Shown piece after piece: positions 45,438 to 45,519 of a stretch of DNA of 45,519 nt. Position 1 is the stretch's first letter; each line of letters starts with the position of its first letter. Under the pieces are notes generated by a model, which did no database searches, had not been told where the DNA came from, and saw only the letters and a list, made by a program, of their open reading frames with translations. This DNA comes from CAIVSN01 sp043778375 (GTDB taxonomy: Bacteria > Patescibacteriota > Gracilibacteria > BD1-5 > UBA2023): positions 1 through 45,519 of the forward strand of contig JAYWGH010000003.1 in NCBI GenBank assembly GCA_043778375.1, in the 5' to 3' direction. The position numbers and the translations under genes were made by a program.

Positions 45438-45519
45438 ATCTTGGCGTTTACCGACTCTTCCACCGTTAAGACGGCAGTACCATAGGCACGACGAAGCTTG
45501 ACTTCTGTGTTCGGGATGG
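45438..45519 (-). rRNA. rrf: 5S ribosomal RNA (5' part outside window)
   Basis: On the minus strand the text CCCGAACACAGAAGTCAAGC, TGCCTATGGTACTGCC and GTGGAAGAGTCGGTAAACGCC matches the middle and 3' part of bacterial 5S rRNA (loop B and C region with the CCGAACxCAGAAG signature). Roughly the first third lies beyond the window edge. The 3' end at about 45438 is estimated from where helix I should close. 23S and 16S should lie further to the right on the same strand. Confidence 0.9.

Overview
The window is a gene-dense bacterial chromosome segment that only makes sense if UGA is read as glycine (genetic code 25). Read with standard stops, many core genes break into pieces. Read with UGA as Gly they become full-length proteins, and the UGA falls on glycines that are near-universal in the family: the start of ribosomal protein L6 (MSRIGK), L24, the S13 tail (RTRKG), IF-2 (HSGVG), MurD (GGHDKG), HepT (HEYLG). 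I count about 50 in-frame UGAs in 25 genes, and every gene end I traced is UAA or UAG. This code, the streamlined gene set and the absence of rpmD (L30) point to the Candidate Phyla Radiation, specifically Absconditabacteria (SR1) or Gracilibacteria (BD1-5). The base composition is moderate rather than very AT-rich, which leans weakly to Gracilibacteria. Neither tRNA-Gly(UCA) nor a 16S gene lies in the window.

Layout, left to right. 1-2698 (+): the 3' part of murD, a 101-aa orphan resembling only the first regions of a sigma-70 factor, and murC. 2733-3358 (+): an MntA/HepT type VII toxin-antitoxin pair, convergent with a PH-domain membrane protein. 4091-5686 (+): pyrG. 5692-7524 (-): adk, hemW and tRNA-Thr. 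7589-10127 (-): a DEDDh exonuclease, the RNase P RNA and a lone aspartokinase flanked by a 32-bp direct repeat derived from the rnpB 3' end. 10221-20251 (-): secY and the S10-spc ribosomal protein cluster, rplC to rplO, with its own promoter. 20264-26501 (-): gyrA, an AI-2E-family permease, an OmpR-type regulator with its histidine kinase, and a small secreted helical protein. tmk (+) diverges from gyrA.

27353-31837 (-): a long co-directional run of ftsX, tRNA-Asp, tRNA-Ala, two small basic proteins, tuf, rpsJ, rpmB, tRNA-Leu, rpsP and khpA, then a VirB2/Mbov_0395-like membrane protein. 31955-32251 (+): a 98-aa ORF, visible only under code 25, between two hairpins, the first containing a 13-C run. 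32311-40523 (-): a mosaic of infB, a cyclic-nucleotide-binding protein, infA, rpmJ, the alpha operon (rpsM, rpsK, rpsD, rpoA, rplQ), rplM-rpsI, rpsL-rpsG and rpmA. 40640-45093: AhpC-type peroxiredoxin (-), an ABC ATPase, a HAD nucleotidase and mnmA (+), a small membrane protein (-) and a FemAB/GNAT-like protein (-). 45094-45519 (-): the tail of an rRNA operon with partial 5S rRNA, tRNA-Arg, tRNA-Val(GAC), tRNA-Val(UAC) and a terminator.

The genes are mostly core information processing (translation, secretion, DNA topology, tRNA modification) plus cell-wall synthesis and a little nucleotide metabolism. Biosynthetic genes are isolated single enzymes, as expected for a host-dependent or predatory CPR cell.
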